Shown here in pieces: positions 25,167 through 34,038 of a DNA stretch of 46,471 bases (positions within the stretch are counted from its first letter, which is position 1; every line of letters starts with the position of its first letter). The notes beneath the pieces were generated by a model, which did not search any database, had not been told where the DNA came from, and saw only the letters and a program-made list of their open reading frames with translations. This DNA comes from Schlesneria paludicola DSM 18645 (GTDB taxonomy: Bacteria > Planctomycetota > Planctomycetia > Planctomycetales > Planctomycetaceae), in the NCBI GenBank assembly GCA_945862235.1, contig CAMAYU010000027.1:1-46471 (forward strand), written 5' to 3'. The translations under genes and the position numbers were made by a program.

Positions 25167-25601
25167 TGTTGGGTCGCGGTGAGGAAGGCAGGCGAATCGG
25201 GCGGGCAGTCAAGAGGCTAACCGAACACCGGGGACGCATCAATTGCCTCTTGGGTGTGGAGCCGGATTGCGACGGGCTGGTTCACGTTCCTGATTCGTGC
25301 CCCGGCTTTGCCTCCGCACTATCGCTGAGACGCTTACAAGTTTAATCGCAACCTTCTGGGGAGCGAGTTGTTCGGGCAACTCGACACTCCAGCACGCTCT
25401 CTCGGAGGGGCGCGGTTAACAGCCCGTTGAAAAACAGAGAGTAGCCGGCTCGCCTGCTCGCATTTCTAGTTGGAAAACACAGGCGGGCCGCCTGTGCTAC
25501 GTTTTTTTCAACGGGCGGTTAAGCATCTCACCGATGGCCGGGCAAGGTACATTCACATCGCAACACATCTCAGATGCGACACATCCCCATGACGGAGTAC
25601 C
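25167..25601. other. Intergenic gap 435 bp: family A copy 3 and little else
   Basis: Between the PSD1 start and the end of the next DUF1501 gene. From 25167 to 25413 I see no gene, promoter or repeat that I can support. The family A element fills 25414-25523. Confidence 0.6.
25414..25523. repeat. Intergenic inverted repeat, family A copy 3 (full length)
   Basis: The most complete copy. Outer inverted ends GTTAACAGCCCGTTGAAAAAC and GTTTTTTTCAACGGGCGGTT enclose GTAGCCGGCTCGCCTGCTC and CACAGGCGGGCCGCCTGTG, ending CTAC. The A run before the stem and the T run after it make it a possible bidirectional terminator. Confidence 0.9.
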
Positions 25602-27023
25602 TCACGCCAACACGTTCTGAACGACCTCGCCATGTACGTCGGTGAGGCGGTAATGGCGGCCTTGGAACTTGAAGGTGAGTTGTTTGTGGTCGATGCCGAG
25701 CTGATGCAGGATCGTCGCGTTGAGGTCGTGGACGTGAACTGGATCGCGGACGACGTTGTAGCTGAAGTCGTCGGTCTCGCCGTGGGTGATCCCCGGCTTG
25801 ATGCCGCCGCCGGCCATCCAGATCGTGAAGCAGCGCGGGTGATGATCACGGCCGTAGTTCGTGGCGGTCAGGTTTCCCTGGCAATAGACCGTGCGTCCGA
25901 ACTCGCCGCTCCAGACGACCAGCGTGTCGTCGAGCAACCCGCGCCGCTTCAGGTCGAGAATCAGGGCGGCACACGGCTGGTCGATGTCGCGGGCTTGATT
26001 CGGCATCTGTGTCGGGAGGTTCGTGTGCTGATCCCAGCCCATGTGGAAGAGCTGGATGAACCGCACGCCTCGTTCAGCCAGCCGTCTGGCGAGGAGGCAG
26101 TTCGCGGCGAACGTCCCCGGCTTTTTTGAGTCGGGTCCGTAGAGATCGAAGACGTGCGCGGGTTCGCTCGATACGTCGGCCAACTCGGGGACCGAGGTCT
26201 GCATGCGGAAGGCGAGTTCGTACTGAGCGATCCGCGTGGCGATCTCAGGGTCGCCGGTTCGTTCGAGTTGGAGGCGGTTCAGCTCACGCTGGTCATCGAG
26301 CATGTCGCGTCGCAGAGCGGCATCGACTCCCGGCGGATTCGACAGATAGAGCACAGGGTCTCCGCCACTGCGGAGCTTCACCCCCTGATGGACCGACGGC
26401 AGGAAGCCGCTTCCCCACAGGCGGTCATACAGCGGTTGGTCGTTCGGGCGGCCGGTCCCGCGCGACACCATCGCGACGAACGCGGGAAGATCGCTGTTCT
26501 CGGAACCGAGTCCATATGACAACCAGCTTCCGAGGCTGGGCCGTCCAGCAAGCTGTGCCCCTGTCGTGAGGAACGTCACGGCGGGATCGTGATTGATGGC
26601 CTCGGTGGATAAGGACTTGATGAAGCAGAGTTCGTCGGCCATTTTCCCGAGATGCGGCAGCAACTCGCTGATCGTCGCGCCACTCTGCCCGTGGCGCGAG
26701 AACTTGAACATCGACGGCACGACCGGAAATTTATCCTGTCCCGCTGTCATGCCAGTGAGTCGTTGGCCTTGTCGAATCGACTCGGGCAAGTCGGTCCCGC
26801 GTCGCTGTTCCAACTCGGGCTTGTGATCAAACAATTCGAGTTGCGAGGGAGCTCCCGACTGAAACAGGTAGATCACTCGCTTGGCTCGAGGCGCGAAGTG
26901 CCTCATCGGCGAACCGCCCTCGTCAGCCAACAGCGAGTTGAGCGCCGTCATCCCGAGCGCACCGCCGATTCCGCCAAGAAAGGCGCGGCGCGAGGGTGGC
27001 ATGTCGATGAGGGAATTTCTCAT
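25602..27023 (-). CDS. Tat-exported DUF1501 protein (unpaired)
   Basis: A 473-residue DUF1501 protein. Twin-arginine leader [20 protein letters not shown], then [75 protein letters not shown] and [21 protein letters not shown]. It is closer to the copy at 34039 than to the one at 20563 (shared PAVTF...[26 protein letters not shown]). No PSD1 gene precedes it; upstream is the end of pyrD. Start at 27023 with GAG at seven bases; the internal ATG at 27002 would also keep the leader. Confidence 0.9.
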   Translation of the reverse strand: MRNSLIDMPPSRRAFLGGIGGALGMTALNSLLADEGGSPMRHFAPRAKRVIYLFQSGAPSQLELFDHKPELEQRRGTDLPESIRQGQRLTGMTAGQDKFPVVPSMFKFSRHGQSGATISELLPHLGKMADELCFIKSLSTEAINHDPAVTFLTTGAQLAGRPSLGSWLSYGLGSENSDLPAFVAMVSRGTGRPNDQPLYDRLWGSGFLPSVHQGVKLRSGGDPVLYLSNPPGVDAALRRDMLDDQRELNRLQLERTGDPEIATRIAQYELAFRMQTSVPELADVSSEPAHVFDLYGPDSKKPGTFAANCLLARRLAERGVRFIQLFHMGWDQHTNLPTQMPNQARDIDQPCAALILDLKRRGLLDDTLVVWSGEFGRTVYCQGNLTATNYGRDHHPRCFTIWMAGGGIKPGITHGETDDFSYNVVRDPVHVHDLNATILHQLGIDHKQLTFKFQGRHYRLTDVHGEVVQNVLA

Positions 27024-27227
27024 GGTGGTACTCGCTGTTGACGTTGGGGGCCACGCTCGCCGATCTACCGCATGCGACGCACGCTAACACTCAACCGCTT
27101 GCAGTGTACCTCATGTGACCGCATGAATGAGGCACCACGGTGATCGCTCAATCGAAAATACGGCCGGGCCACTGCGAGTGGCAAACGCGGTTTGGGGTTC
27201 TCCCCCCAGTTGTGTTCGATACTTGAG

Positions 27228-27292
27228 TGAGCGGCACGGCGCTAGCCGCCGGTTTAGGCGAAATCGACCGGCGTCTAATGCCATGCCGCTCG
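27228..27292. repeat. Intergenic inverted repeat, family D copy 2; gap 27024-27342
   Basis: Left arm TGAGCGGCACGGCGCTAGCC (27228 on) is identical to the copy inside the PSD1 gene; the right arm (27267-27292) is degraded. The remainder of this 319-bp gap shows a possible minus-strand -10 (TACACT) at about 27100 and nothing else. Confidence 0.75.
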
Positions 27293-27342
27293 CGGGGCAC
27301 CCTTTTCAGCACGACTGGCGCAGAGACGACTTTCGTCAGGAC

Positions 27343-28299
27343 TCACGCCGTGTTCTGGGAGCAGGCGGCTTGTTGCATCAAAGCGACCGTCGAGGGCTGG
27401 AGTGTCCCCACGATGTCGCTCACGGAATCACAGCCTTCTTGAGCGAGCATCGCGTCGAGTTCATCGACCAGAGCGTTGGCGAGTCCGGGGTTGTAGAAGT
27501 TGGCCGTTCCGATCTGCACTGCTGAGGCACCGCAGACGAGGAACTCCATTACGTCATCGATCGACTGAATGCCGCCGACGCCGATGATCGGCGTCTTCAC
27601 GGCTTGAGCCACCTGCCAGACGATTCGGAGCGCCAACGGTTTGATCGCGGGACCGCTCAGCCCGCCAATGCCATTTCCCAAGACCGGCTTTCGTTTCCGC
27701 CAATTGACCGCCAGCCCTTGAAACGTGTTGACCAACGAGAGGGCATCGGCTCCGGCGTCACTCGCCGCGCGAGCGATCTCGACGACGCTCGTCACATTGG
27801 GGGTCAGCTTGGCGATGATCGGCAAGTCACACGCAGCCCGCACGGCTGAAACGACTTCGGCGGTCATCTTCGGGTTCGTCCCATAATCGACACCGCCACT
27901 GACGTTCGGGCAGGAGATGTTGAGTTCCAGAGCGGCCAGCCCCGGGAACTCATTCAGTTTCTGAGCCATCTGCACGAACTCTGCCGTGTTCTTTCCGGCG
28001 ATGTTCGCGATGATCGAAGTGCCTAAGCCGAGCAGCGCTTCCACATGCTTCGCGATGAAAGCGTCGAGTCCGTCGTTATCGAGGCCGATCGAATTGAGCA
28101 GTCCCGATGAGGTCTCGACAGTTCGTGGCGGCGGATTGCCGGGACGAGGCAGCGGCGTCACCGTTTTGGGGATGATGCCACCGAGTCTGGCGAAATCGAC
28201 ATACGCCTGCATTTCGCGGGCATAGCCAAACGTACCCGACGCCACCAAGATGGGATTCTTGAGGCGGAGACGACCGAGAGTCACATCCAAGCGCGGCAC
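27343..28299 (-). CDS. pyrD: Dihydroorotate dehydrogenase, class 1B catalytic subunit
   Basis: Catalyses dihydroorotate to orotate in pyrimidine synthesis, cytoplasmic FMN enzyme. 318 residues, a typical length. Key sequences: [13 protein letters not shown] at the N terminus, NSIGLDNDG, the catalytic-loop NISCPNV with Cys as base (which marks class 1), [20 protein letters not shown] and IIGVGGIQS for phosphate binding. Class 1B would need a PyrK partner, which is not in the window. Start is GTG at 28299 with GGGAA about six bases upstream. A promoter candidate lies at 28389-28417. Confidence 0.95.
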   Translation of the reverse strand: MPRLDVTLGRLRLKNPILVASGTFGYAREMQAYVDFARLGGIIPKTVTPLPRPGNPPPRTVETSSGLLNSIGLDNDGLDAFIAKHVEALLGLGTSIIANIAGKNTAEFVQMAQKLNEFPGLAALELNISCPNVSGGVDYGTNPKMTAEVVSAVRAACDLPIIAKLTPNVTSVVEIARAASDAGADALSLVNTFQGLAVNWRKRKPVLGNGIGGLSGPAIKPLALRIVWQVAQAVKTPIIGVGGIQSIDDVMEFLVCGASAVQIGTANFYNPGLANALVDELDAMLAQEGCDSVSDIVGTLQPSTVALMQQAACSQNTA

Positions 28300-28382
28300 G
28301 AGCGGTTCCCAATGAACGGACCGCCCGGCAACAGGTTCGATCGCGGCCCCGATGGCTTGGCATTTCGATCCGCGCAGTCAAC

Positions 28383-28417
28383 GCGGGCATCGTAACTGCC
28401 GCTCTCAAGCGGGACAA
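28383..28417 (-). promoter_or_regulatory. Promoter of pyrD
   Basis: On the minus strand, -35 TTGTCC (28417-28412), 17-bp spacer, -10 TACGAT (28394-28389), followed by GCCCGC. About 90 bp before the GTG start. Same GC-rich discriminator pattern as at 12705. Confidence 0.5.
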
Positions 28418-28464
28418 CGACATCAATGCCTCGCTGTCAAAGTCCACAGTCGAGGCGTTGGCGA

Positions 28465-28686
28465 TTAAATCACGCCGCCGTGTGTACGGTAGGGTGTTGC
28501 CACATCAGGCATGTCCAAGCCCCAGACCCGTTCCCAGATTTCGGGAATGTGACGGTAGCCTTCCGACACGAAGATGAGTTGCCTTGCCCGAACATCGGGA
28601 GACGACGAATAGATCGGCATGATGCACCCGATTTGTCCGAGTGATCCGACCAAGAGCATGATGCCGACAAAAAGCCGATTCCGCAT
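28465..28686 (-). CDS. Small lipoprotein, unknown function
   Basis: A 73-residue protein. Lipoprotein signal MRNRLFVGIMLLVGSLGQIGC with the lipobox QIGC at residue 21, followed by about 50 mature residues with the pattern IPEIWERVWGLDMPDVATPYRTHGG. I believe small planctomycete lipoproteins with WERxW...P...THGG are a recurrent type, but cannot check this here. The start at 28686 is preceded by GGAGG at five bases, one of the best sites in the window; a longer frame exists but overlaps the HU gene end. Lies 92 bp downstream of HU on the same strand. Confidence 0.75.
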   Translation of the reverse strand: MRNRLFVGIMLLVGSLGQIGCIMPIYSSSPDVRARQLIFVSEGYRHIPEIWERVWGLDMPDVATPYRTHGGVI

Positions 28687-28778
28687 GATGGCCTCCATGC
28701 CACGGCGAGGTCGCCGCGACGCGCCCCGCACTCCATGACTCATTTGCACTCGATGCTCGACGGGCAAAAGCCTGTCGG

Positions 28779-29168
28779 TCATCCGTTGTTTGCCGAAGGA
28801 ACACCCTCGGTTGCAACGCTTGTTTCGACCGCGTGTTGTGGGACACCCGGGTCCTGATGAACGGTAGAAGAAGCCTTTGCAGCCGCCTCTTCCATCAGCC
28901 GAACCTTTTCTTCCATCTCTTTGCCTGGCTTGAAAGTCACTACGAACTTCTCAGGCACAAACACTTTATCACCGGTTCTCGGGTTGCGAGCTTTCCTCGC
29001 CGCCCGTTTCTTCACTTCAAACACACCGAAGTTTCGTAACTCGATTCGGCCGTCCTCAACCAGCGTCTTCACGATCGCATCGAACGTCTTTTGGACGATC
29101 TCTTTGGTCTTGAGTTGGGTTAGGCCAATGGCCTCGGAAATGTCTTTGACGATCTCTTTCTTGGTCAC
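28779..29168 (-). CDS. HU/IHF-family DNA-binding protein with C-terminal extension
   Basis: A 129-residue nucleoid protein. Residues 1-92 are the complete HU fold: [40 protein letters not shown], then the DNA-contacting arm [19 protein letters not shown] and FKPGKEM. HU is about 90 residues, so some 35 extra residues follow, rich in Ala, Thr, Val and Glu. Start is GTG at 29168 with GGGAGAC upstream. A consensus-like promoter lies at 29239-29268. Binds and bends DNA, possibly including cruciform structures, which is of interest given the hairpins around. Confidence 0.9.
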   Translation of the reverse strand: MTKKEIVKDISEAIGLTQLKTKEIVQKTFDAIVKTLVEDGRIELRNFGVFEVKKRAARKARNPRTGDKVFVPEKFVVTFKPGKEMEEKVRLMEEAAAKASSTVHQDPGVPQHAVETSVATEGVPSANNG

Positions 29169-29238
29169 GACTTGAGTCTCCCGCTAAACGTCGAAGAGCT
29201 TGTCTCCGACAGACTTGTGTTGCCACGGAATGACCCAA

Positions 29239-29268
29239 CTGTAGTTCTAAAAAAGAGATAATGTCAAG
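29239..29268 (-). promoter_or_regulatory. Promoter of the HU gene
   Basis: Minus strand: perfect -35 TTGACA (29268-29263), 18-bp spacer, -10 TACAGT (29244-29239). The start site would be near 29232, giving a leader of about 64 bases. It is the best -35 in the window. Confidence 0.6.
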
Positions 29269-29271
29269 CAG

Positions 29272-29298
29272 GGGCACAACTAACTTGATTGTGCCCCA
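29272..29298. promoter_or_regulatory. Inverted repeat just upstream of the HU -35, possible operator; gap 29169-29718
   Basis: GGGGCACAA-CTAACTTGA-TTGTGCCCC, perfect 9-bp arms, starting four bases upstream of the -35. The position suits a regulator of HU. The rest of this 550-bp gap contains repeat J (29539) and one leftover repeat arm at 29641-29658; otherwise no gene that I can support. Confidence 0.4.
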
Positions 29299-29538
29299 CA
29301 AGAATCTACCCGTCGTCTCTGACATCCCAGCTCCAACACCTCGTCCACGACCATGCGCGGAGTCGGCATGCTGTGGTTTATCGGCGTCATACAACCGAAA
29401 CTTTCGGGAAACTCGTCAAAGGTGGAAAAGTTTGACGGTTCGCGAGCGGTTGCTCATGCAACATCAACCCAAAGCATAAGCGCGGACTGCTGCTGAATGG
29501 CTTGGAATGAGCCGAGCGGGAGGAGGTCGCTGATCCCC

Positions 29539-29598
29539 AATGTAGACGAGTCACTCCGTGACTCGAAGTTTCCGGTCGCGGAGTGACCGGTCTACATT
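29539..29598. repeat. Intergenic REP-like pair, family J
   Basis: Starts AATGTAGAC and ends GTCTACATT. The left unit is GTAG followed by hairpin GAGTCAC-TCC-GTGACTC; the right unit, read on the minus strand, is GTAG followed by CCGGTC-ACTCCGC-GACCGG. A textbook arrangement of two inverted REP units. Confidence 0.8.
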
Positions 29599-29718
29599 AC
29601 TTCTGCCGTTCGCCTGAGCGACTGAAGTCGGATCCTCTGCCACGCTTCGGGTTGGTGTTGTTCTTGGACCAGTTCTTAGGCCGAAATGGGGGTGGCGAAC
29701 ACCGTCGCTGTCCAGCAG

Positions 29719-30135
29719 TCAGATATCTACAACTGCCGCCTGAATCTGGATTTGCACCAGCGGGACGATCTGGCCGCAACCCGCACCGGGACAAACGGAG
29801 GTGACCGCGTCCCAGGTCTCTTTGCTTTCGAGGTTCGAGTTCCAAAACGGCCATGTTCGACACTGAGCGGGTCGCACCGAGTAGATGGAACACTTTCGAG
29901 TCGCCCCGTCGAAGAAGGTACAGTCACCGTTTGCGAACTCGCGCAGCGAGATTCTTCCCCCCACAAGCTTCGTGTGGTTGATACGAAACTCGCCGATGCT
30001 GATCCCTCGGTGATCGGCGATCTGTTGCATCTCTTCATTGCTGACCCAGACGTAACCCGGTTCGCCGGTGCAGCAATCGCCGCACTGAGTACACGTAAAG
30101 GGAAGGCCGTCCTTGTACCAAGGCTGTTCACTCAT
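29719..30135 (-). CDS. YkgJ-family cysteine cluster protein
   Basis: A 138-residue protein with the YkgJ-type cysteine pattern: FTCTQCGDCCTGEPG near residue 15, then GDCTFFDGATRKCSIYSVRPAQCRTWPFW and a final CPGAGCG. Eight or more cysteines are placed to bind zinc or an iron-sulfur cluster. The biochemical role of the family is not settled. GGAG lies eight bases before the start at 30135. Divergent from purM. Confidence 0.85.
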   Translation of the reverse strand: MSEQPWYKDGLPFTCTQCGDCCTGEPGYVWVSNEEMQQIADHRGISIGEFRINHTKLVGGRISLREFANGDCTFFDGATRKCSIYSVRPAQCRTWPFWNSNLESKETWDAVTSVCPGAGCGQIVPLVQIQIQAAVVDI

Positions 30136-30233
30136 CGACTTGCTCCACTGAAAAAGAGTTGGGTCGGAGCGTATGTCTGATAAGAACTCGACGCAACTCG
30201 CTCACTCCGAATGAAAATCGTGAGGTCGAGCGT

Positions 30234-30247
30234 TATGATCCCGGCCC
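30234..30247 (+). promoter_or_regulatory. Candidate -10 element with GC-rich discriminator (purM)
   Basis: TATGAT followed by CCCGGCCC, 65 bp before the purM start. No convincing -35 (AATGAA/ATGAAA at 17-18 bp). Confidence 0.35.
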
Positions 30248-30298
30248 GCAACGTTACTCAATTTCGATCCATACGAACCCTCGGCGAGTCCTCCACAC

Positions 30299-31363
30299 AT
30301 GTCGAACGTCACATACAAGTCTGCTGGTGTTGATCTGGAACTGTATGACGAAGCCATGCGTCGGTTGCCCGCTTTGATGCAGCGAACTCACACGCCGCGA
30401 GTCCTGCCGCTGGCGGATGCGTTTGCCGGGCTGATGAGGCTCAACAAGACCAGCCGTCCCGGCCAATCGACCTATGACGATCCCGTGTTGGTTTCGGGAA
30501 CGGATGGCGTTGGAACCAAGCTTAAGGTGGCGCAGCAGGTCCAGCGGTTTGACACCGTAGGCATCGATCTCGTCGCGATGTCGGTCAACGACGTGCTGTG
30601 CCTCGGGGCGGAGCCGCTGCTGTTTCTCGATTACCTCGCATTGGGGAAAGACAATCCTGACCTGATCGCGTCGCTGGTGAAGGGGGTCAGCGATGGATGC
30701 GTGGAGTGCGGAGCGGCACTGCTCGGGGGTGAAACCGCGATCATGCCCGACATCTATTCTGGCGAAGACTTCGACATGGCCGGGTTCTGCGTCGGCGTGG
30801 CCGAGCGAACGCAACTCATCGACGGCCAAAGCATTCGCCCCGGCGACGTGGTGATCGGCGTCCCGTCGAGCGGATTTCACTCGAACGGCTACAGCCTGAT
30901 CCGCAAAGTTGTCTTTGAAATTGCCGGACTGACCGTCGATCAGCATGTTCCCGAACTCGGTCGCACCGTCGGTGAAGTCCTTATTGAACCGACGCGGCTC
31001 TACCCGAAGTTGATTCTCGAAGTGTTGAAGACGCAGCGTCCGAACTCTGTCATCTCCGGGTTGGCTCACATCACCGGTGGCGGGCTGAAGGACAACATCG
31101 AGCGGCTGCTTCCCGAATCGTGCCGTCTCGCGATTGATCGTCTAGCGTGGCCGATTCCGCCTGCGTTCACCTGGCTTCAAAAACTCGGCGGTATCGACCG
31201 CGATGAGATGTTCCACGTCTTCAACATGGGGATCGGCTTCACACTGATTGTGCGTCCCGAAAGTGTGGATGCGGTGCGAGTCGAACTGACGCGGGCGGGG
31301 AGTCCGAACTGGGTGGTGGGAGAGATTCGAGCCGGTTCGCGCGGCGTCGATTACCTCAACTGA
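30299..31363 (+). CDS. purM: Phosphoribosylformylglycinamidine cyclo-ligase (AIR synthetase)
   Basis: Fifth step of purine synthesis: ATP-dependent ring closure of FGAM to AIR, cytoplasmic dimer. 354 residues, normal length. Seen: SAGVDLELYDEAM at the N terminus, the ATP/phosphate loop VSGTDGVGTKLK near residue 68, GIDLVAMSVNDVLCLGAEPLLFLDY, LLGGETAIMPD, GVPSSGFHSNGYSLIRK and HITGGGLKDN. No other pur gene is adjacent; the downstream ABC-2 permease begins 40 bp after the stop and may be cotranscribed. Confidence 0.97.
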   Translation: MSNVTYKSAGVDLELYDEAMRRLPALMQRTHTPRVLPLADAFAGLMRLNKTSRPGQSTYDDPVLVSGTDGVGTKLKVAQQVQRFDTVGIDLVAMSVNDVLCLGAEPLLFLDYLALGKDNPDLIASLVKGVSDGCVECGAALLGGETAIMPDIYSGEDFDMAGFCVGVAERTQLIDGQSIRPGDVVIGVPSSGFHSNGYSLIRKVVFEIAGLTVDQHVPELGRTVGEVLIEPTRLYPKLILEVLKTQRPNSVISGLAHITGGGLKDNIERLLPESCRLAIDRLAWPIPPAFTWLQKLGGIDRDEMFHVFNMGIGFTLIVRPESVDAVRVELTRAGSPNWVVGEIRAGSRGVDYLN

Positions 31364-31402
31364 AGCGGCTCGGAATCCGGCAGCGATCAAGGAAGCAAGC
31401 GT

Positions 31403-32218
31403 ATGTCCGTGGTTCGGTATCGCCGCGTGTTGGCGGCGTTCTTTCGCAACGCCCTCGTGCGCGAGATGTCGTTTCGCGGCAACTTCTTCATTACGCTGAT
31501 CACGCGCGGCTTTTGGTTCGCCGTGCAGATCATGTTGTTCGACCTGATCTATCGGCGCGTCCCACAAATCAACGACTGGTCGCGGGCCGAGTACTTCGGG
31601 TTCATGGCGACGGGGATGCTGGTCAACTCCATCGTCGAAGCCTGCTTCATGCCGAACTGTGCCCGGTTCAGTGAGTTGATTCGCACGGGCGATCTCGACT
31701 TCGTACTGCTCAAGCCAATCGACACGCAGTTCCTCGTGTCGCTGGAGAAGCTGGAACTGTCGATGGTCTCGCAGATGGCGTTCGCACTCGGGTTGCTCGG
31801 CTACTCGGTGGTGCAAGCAGGTCGCCCCGTCGAGGCTGTTGCGGTGATCTTGTATTTGCTCTTAGTCGCGGCGGCGGTGACGTTCTTCTACAGCCTCATG
31901 ATTGGCTTGGCATCGCTGAGCATCTTTTTCGGCCGCAATCAGGGGCTGCTCGACTTCTGGTTCTACGTCACGATCTTCGCCCGCTACCCGAGCAGCATCT
32001 ACAGCGGATCGCCGACCGGCGAAGTCGTGCGGTTCGTATTCTCCTACGTGCTGCCGATCCTGCTCGTGGTGACGGTTCCCGCGCGAGTCCTGCTGGGCAA
32101 GACGCTCGAACCGAGCTGGTTGGTCGCGATCACGTTGCTCGCTGCGGGGACGACGTTCGTCGCAGCGCGAGCCGTGTTTCTCGGGTCATTGCGACACTAT
32201 CGCAGCGCCAGCAGTTAA
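31403..32218 (+). CDS. ABC-2-type transporter permease
   Basis: A 271-residue integral membrane protein with six predicted helices. The N-terminal amphipathic stretch ([21 protein letters not shown]) and the pattern [18 protein letters not shown] place it in the ABC-2 permease subgroup that normally occurs as two permeases with one ATPase. Neither the ATPase nor the second permease is adjacent; the only ABC ATPase in the window, at 5030, looks LptB-like. Export of an unknown lipid, glycan or drug is the family expectation. It follows purM by 40 bp and ends at repeat A4. Confidence 0.8.
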   Translation: MSVVRYRRVLAAFFRNALVREMSFRGNFFITLITRGFWFAVQIMLFDLIYRRVPQINDWSRAEYFGFMATGMLVNSIVEACFMPNCARFSELIRTGDLDFVLLKPIDTQFLVSLEKLELSMVSQMAFALGLLGYSVVQAGRPVEAVAVILYLLLVAAAVTFFYSLMIGLASLSIFFGRNQGLLDFWFYVTIFARYPSSIYSGSPTGEVVRFVFSYVLPILLVVTVPARVLLGKTLEPSWLVAITLLAAGTTFVAARAVFLGSLRHYRSASS

Positions 32219-32320
32219 CCGCCTGTTGAAAAACGAGCATAGGCGGCTCGCCTGTGTTTTCTAACTCGAAATGTGAGCAGGCGAGCCGCCTACTCTACGT
32301 TCTTCAGCAGCCCGTTAATG
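32213..32320. repeat. Intergenic inverted repeat, family A copy 4 (full length)
   Basis: GTTAACCGCCTGTTGAAAAACG on the left and ACGTTCTTCAGCAGCCCGTTAA on the right enclose AGGCGGCTCGCCTGTG and GAGCAGGCGAGCCGCCTACTCTAC. Opposite orientation to copies 1, 3 and 6. The left end overlaps the last codons of the permease gene. Between convergent genes. Confidence 0.9.
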
Positions 32321-32363
32321 GGCGACACGAGTTCGTTCGAGTGATCTTGGACGATCGGCTGGC

Positions 32364-32816
32364 CTACTTCTTACGTTTCTTCGCAGGTGGCTCTTCCTCA
32401 TCGTCGTCCATGTCGAACGCATCACTGTCGTCCAACGACGAGTTGTTCTGCGAATCCAGCTCGTCGCTGCTGTCGGAGAGGACATCCGCGTTGGAGTCGT
32501 CGAATTCGGAATCCGAAATCGCAGACGAATCGTCCAGATCGACCTCACCTGACTCGGCGTCTTCCATCACTTCGATGGCCGCATCATCGTCGCCAGCCGA
32601 ACTCGCGGCGGGAGCCGCCTTGCGGCCGGGGATCAACAGGATAAATGGCATCAGGGCGACGATCGCGGTGACCAACAAAGTCGCACCGACAACTGCCTGC
32701 ATGGTCGTCGAGAGACTCTCGGCTTGGTTGAGGAAGACCATGACCAACAGGTAGCCCAAGAAGCCAGCCGGGATCGCGGCGACCAATGATGTCAAAGCTC
32801 GTTGCGTGCGTCCCAC
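32364..32816 (-). CDS. Small membrane protein with acidic tail
   Basis: A 150-residue protein with two membrane helices (LTSLVAAIPAGFLGYLLVMVF and MQAVVGATLLVTAIVALMPFILLI) followed by about 80 residues dominated by Asp, Glu and Ser and a final basic cluster PPAKKRKK. No catalytic motif. The tail should be disordered and cytoplasmic. GTG start at 32816 with AGGA eight bases upstream. Not recognised. Confidence 0.7.
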   Translation of the reverse strand: MGRTQRALTSLVAAIPAGFLGYLLVMVFLNQAESLSTTMQAVVGATLLVTAIVALMPFILLIPGRKAAPAASSAGDDDAAIEVMEDAESGEVDLDDSSAISDSEFDDSNADVLSDSSDELDSQNNSSLDDSDAFDMDDDEEEPPAKKRKK

Positions 32817-33062
32817 GAGTCAATTCCTGAAAGAGAGCGGACGATTTCGGCGCAAGAACGAACGCCGATCATGACTCCGCCGGGAGATCGTTAGCAAGAT
32901 CGGCTGAAGAGGCACTGGGGTCGCAGGCGATTCTTTCGCGAGCAGCAGCCCGAGGACTCGTCGATTCGATTGTACGGCCTCTACGGATTCGGCCGGTCGT
33001 GCGACCACATGTGTAGGCGAGAATATTTCTGAGAGTAAGGAACGGGATCGCAATAACTTCCC

Positions 33063-33186
33063 GTGAGCGGCAAGGCACTAGTGGTCCGCCAACTTTATTT
33101 TGAAGCGTTGCCCACGCGGTTAAACAACGCAACCGAAAAAGGCAAAAGCAGGCGAGCCGCCTACTCTACGTTTTTTAACAGCCAGC
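33063..33186. repeat. Family D half-arm and family A copy 5 (truncated); gap 32817-33185
   Basis: GTGAGCGGCAAGGCACTAG at about 33063 is a decayed half of family D. At 33121-33186 only the right unit of family A is kept (AGCAGGCGAGCCGCCTACTC, CTACG, T run, AACAGCC). The rest of the 369-bp gap has a possible minus-strand -10 (TACAAT, 32974-32969) for the acidic-tail gene. Confidence 0.7.
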
Positions 33187-33866
33187 TACGTGCCGCGTGT
33201 GTGGCCGAAGAGTTCGATGTGCCTGCGGGGTGAGAGCCGGAAACCCAACTGTTGTGCGGCGGGGGCGAGCCATTCCGTGCGAGAGGCGAGGTCGGCAGCC
33301 GTCACTCCCTGCGGCATCAACCACACGCGATCGGCGGCGATTTGTGGGACACCGCGCACGTATTCGACGACCTCATCGAGATCGGCGGGGGCGTCGATTA
33401 CGAACTTGAGTTGATGCGGCGCGGCGGCGATCAGGCGGGCGACAACATCAGGGCGCAGTCGATCCCGCTCGTGTCGGTCGCGCCAACGTGACGCTTCGCG
33501 CGGCATCGAGTTCGACAGTTTGGGACTGATCGACATCAGGTCGGCCGCGACGGGGAGGAAGACGGTGCCTGCGGTCTCAATCGTGACGACGCGGCCCGCC
33601 TGACGAAGGGCCTCGGAGAGCGGCACGATCTCGGGTTGAAGCAATGGTTCACCGCCGGTGAGGACGACGTGGGGCGACTCAAACTGCAAGACTTCACGCA
33701 ACACGTCACGCCAATCGCGACGCGGGCCTTCCGGTTGCCAAGAGGTGTACGGCGTATCACAGAACCAACAACGCAGGTTGCAGCCGGTCGTCCTGACAAA
33801 GACAGACGGCGTCCCCGAGAACTCGCCCTCGCCCTGAATCGAATGAAAAACTTCGGCAATTCGCAC
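33186..33866 (-). CDS. queE: 7-carboxy-7-deazaguanine synthase (radical SAM)
   Basis: Converts carboxytetrahydropterin to 7-carboxy-7-deazaguanine, the second committed step towards queuosine. 226 residues. The N terminus RIAEVFHSIQGEGEFSGTPS is characteristic, followed by the radical-SAM cluster motif CNLRCWFC and DTPYTSW, then VVLTGGEPLLQPE and TIETAGTVFLP. Start taken as GTG 33866, directly before RIAEVF; a TTG at 33878 is also possible. No queC, queD or queF nearby. Its upstream region is invaded by interleaved family C repeats. Confidence 0.92.
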   Translation of the reverse strand: MRIAEVFHSIQGEGEFSGTPSVFVRTTGCNLRCWFCDTPYTSWQPEGPRRDWRDVLREVLQFESPHVVLTGGEPLLQPEIVPLSEALRQAGRVVTIETAGTVFLPVAADLMSISPKLSNSMPREASRWRDRHERDRLRPDVVARLIAAAPHQLKFVIDAPADLDEVVEYVRGVPQIAADRVWLMPQGVTAADLASRTEWLAPAAQQLGFRLSPRRHIELFGHTRGT

Positions 33867-33880
33867 GGGGGAACTCAAAC

Positions 33881-34001
33881 TCTTGGGCGTCAGCCCGCTG
33901 CTGTATTTCGGAGCGGGGTGGCGTTAGCCCCCTGATTCCGCGTTGATCGAACAGGGGCTGACGCCCAAGAACCAAGGGGCTGACGCCACCCCGCTCCGAA
34001 A
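33881..34001. repeat. Two interleaved family C inverted repeats
   Basis: Order is L1, L2, R1, R2. L1 (33881-33896) is the exact complement of R1 (33955-33970). L2 (33906-33931) pairs with R2 (33976-34001) over 26 bp with one mismatch. The pairs cross, so both cannot form fully at once without a pseudoknot-like structure. Confidence 0.9.
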
Positions 34002-34038
34002 GTCATCCTCTGTGTCGTCGCAAGAGGACGGCTAACAA

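Noticed and set aside
32869..33132. 87-codon minus-strand frame upstream of the acidic-tail gene
   Set aside because: No ribosome binding site, repeat-derived at its 5' side and low-complexity basic composition.
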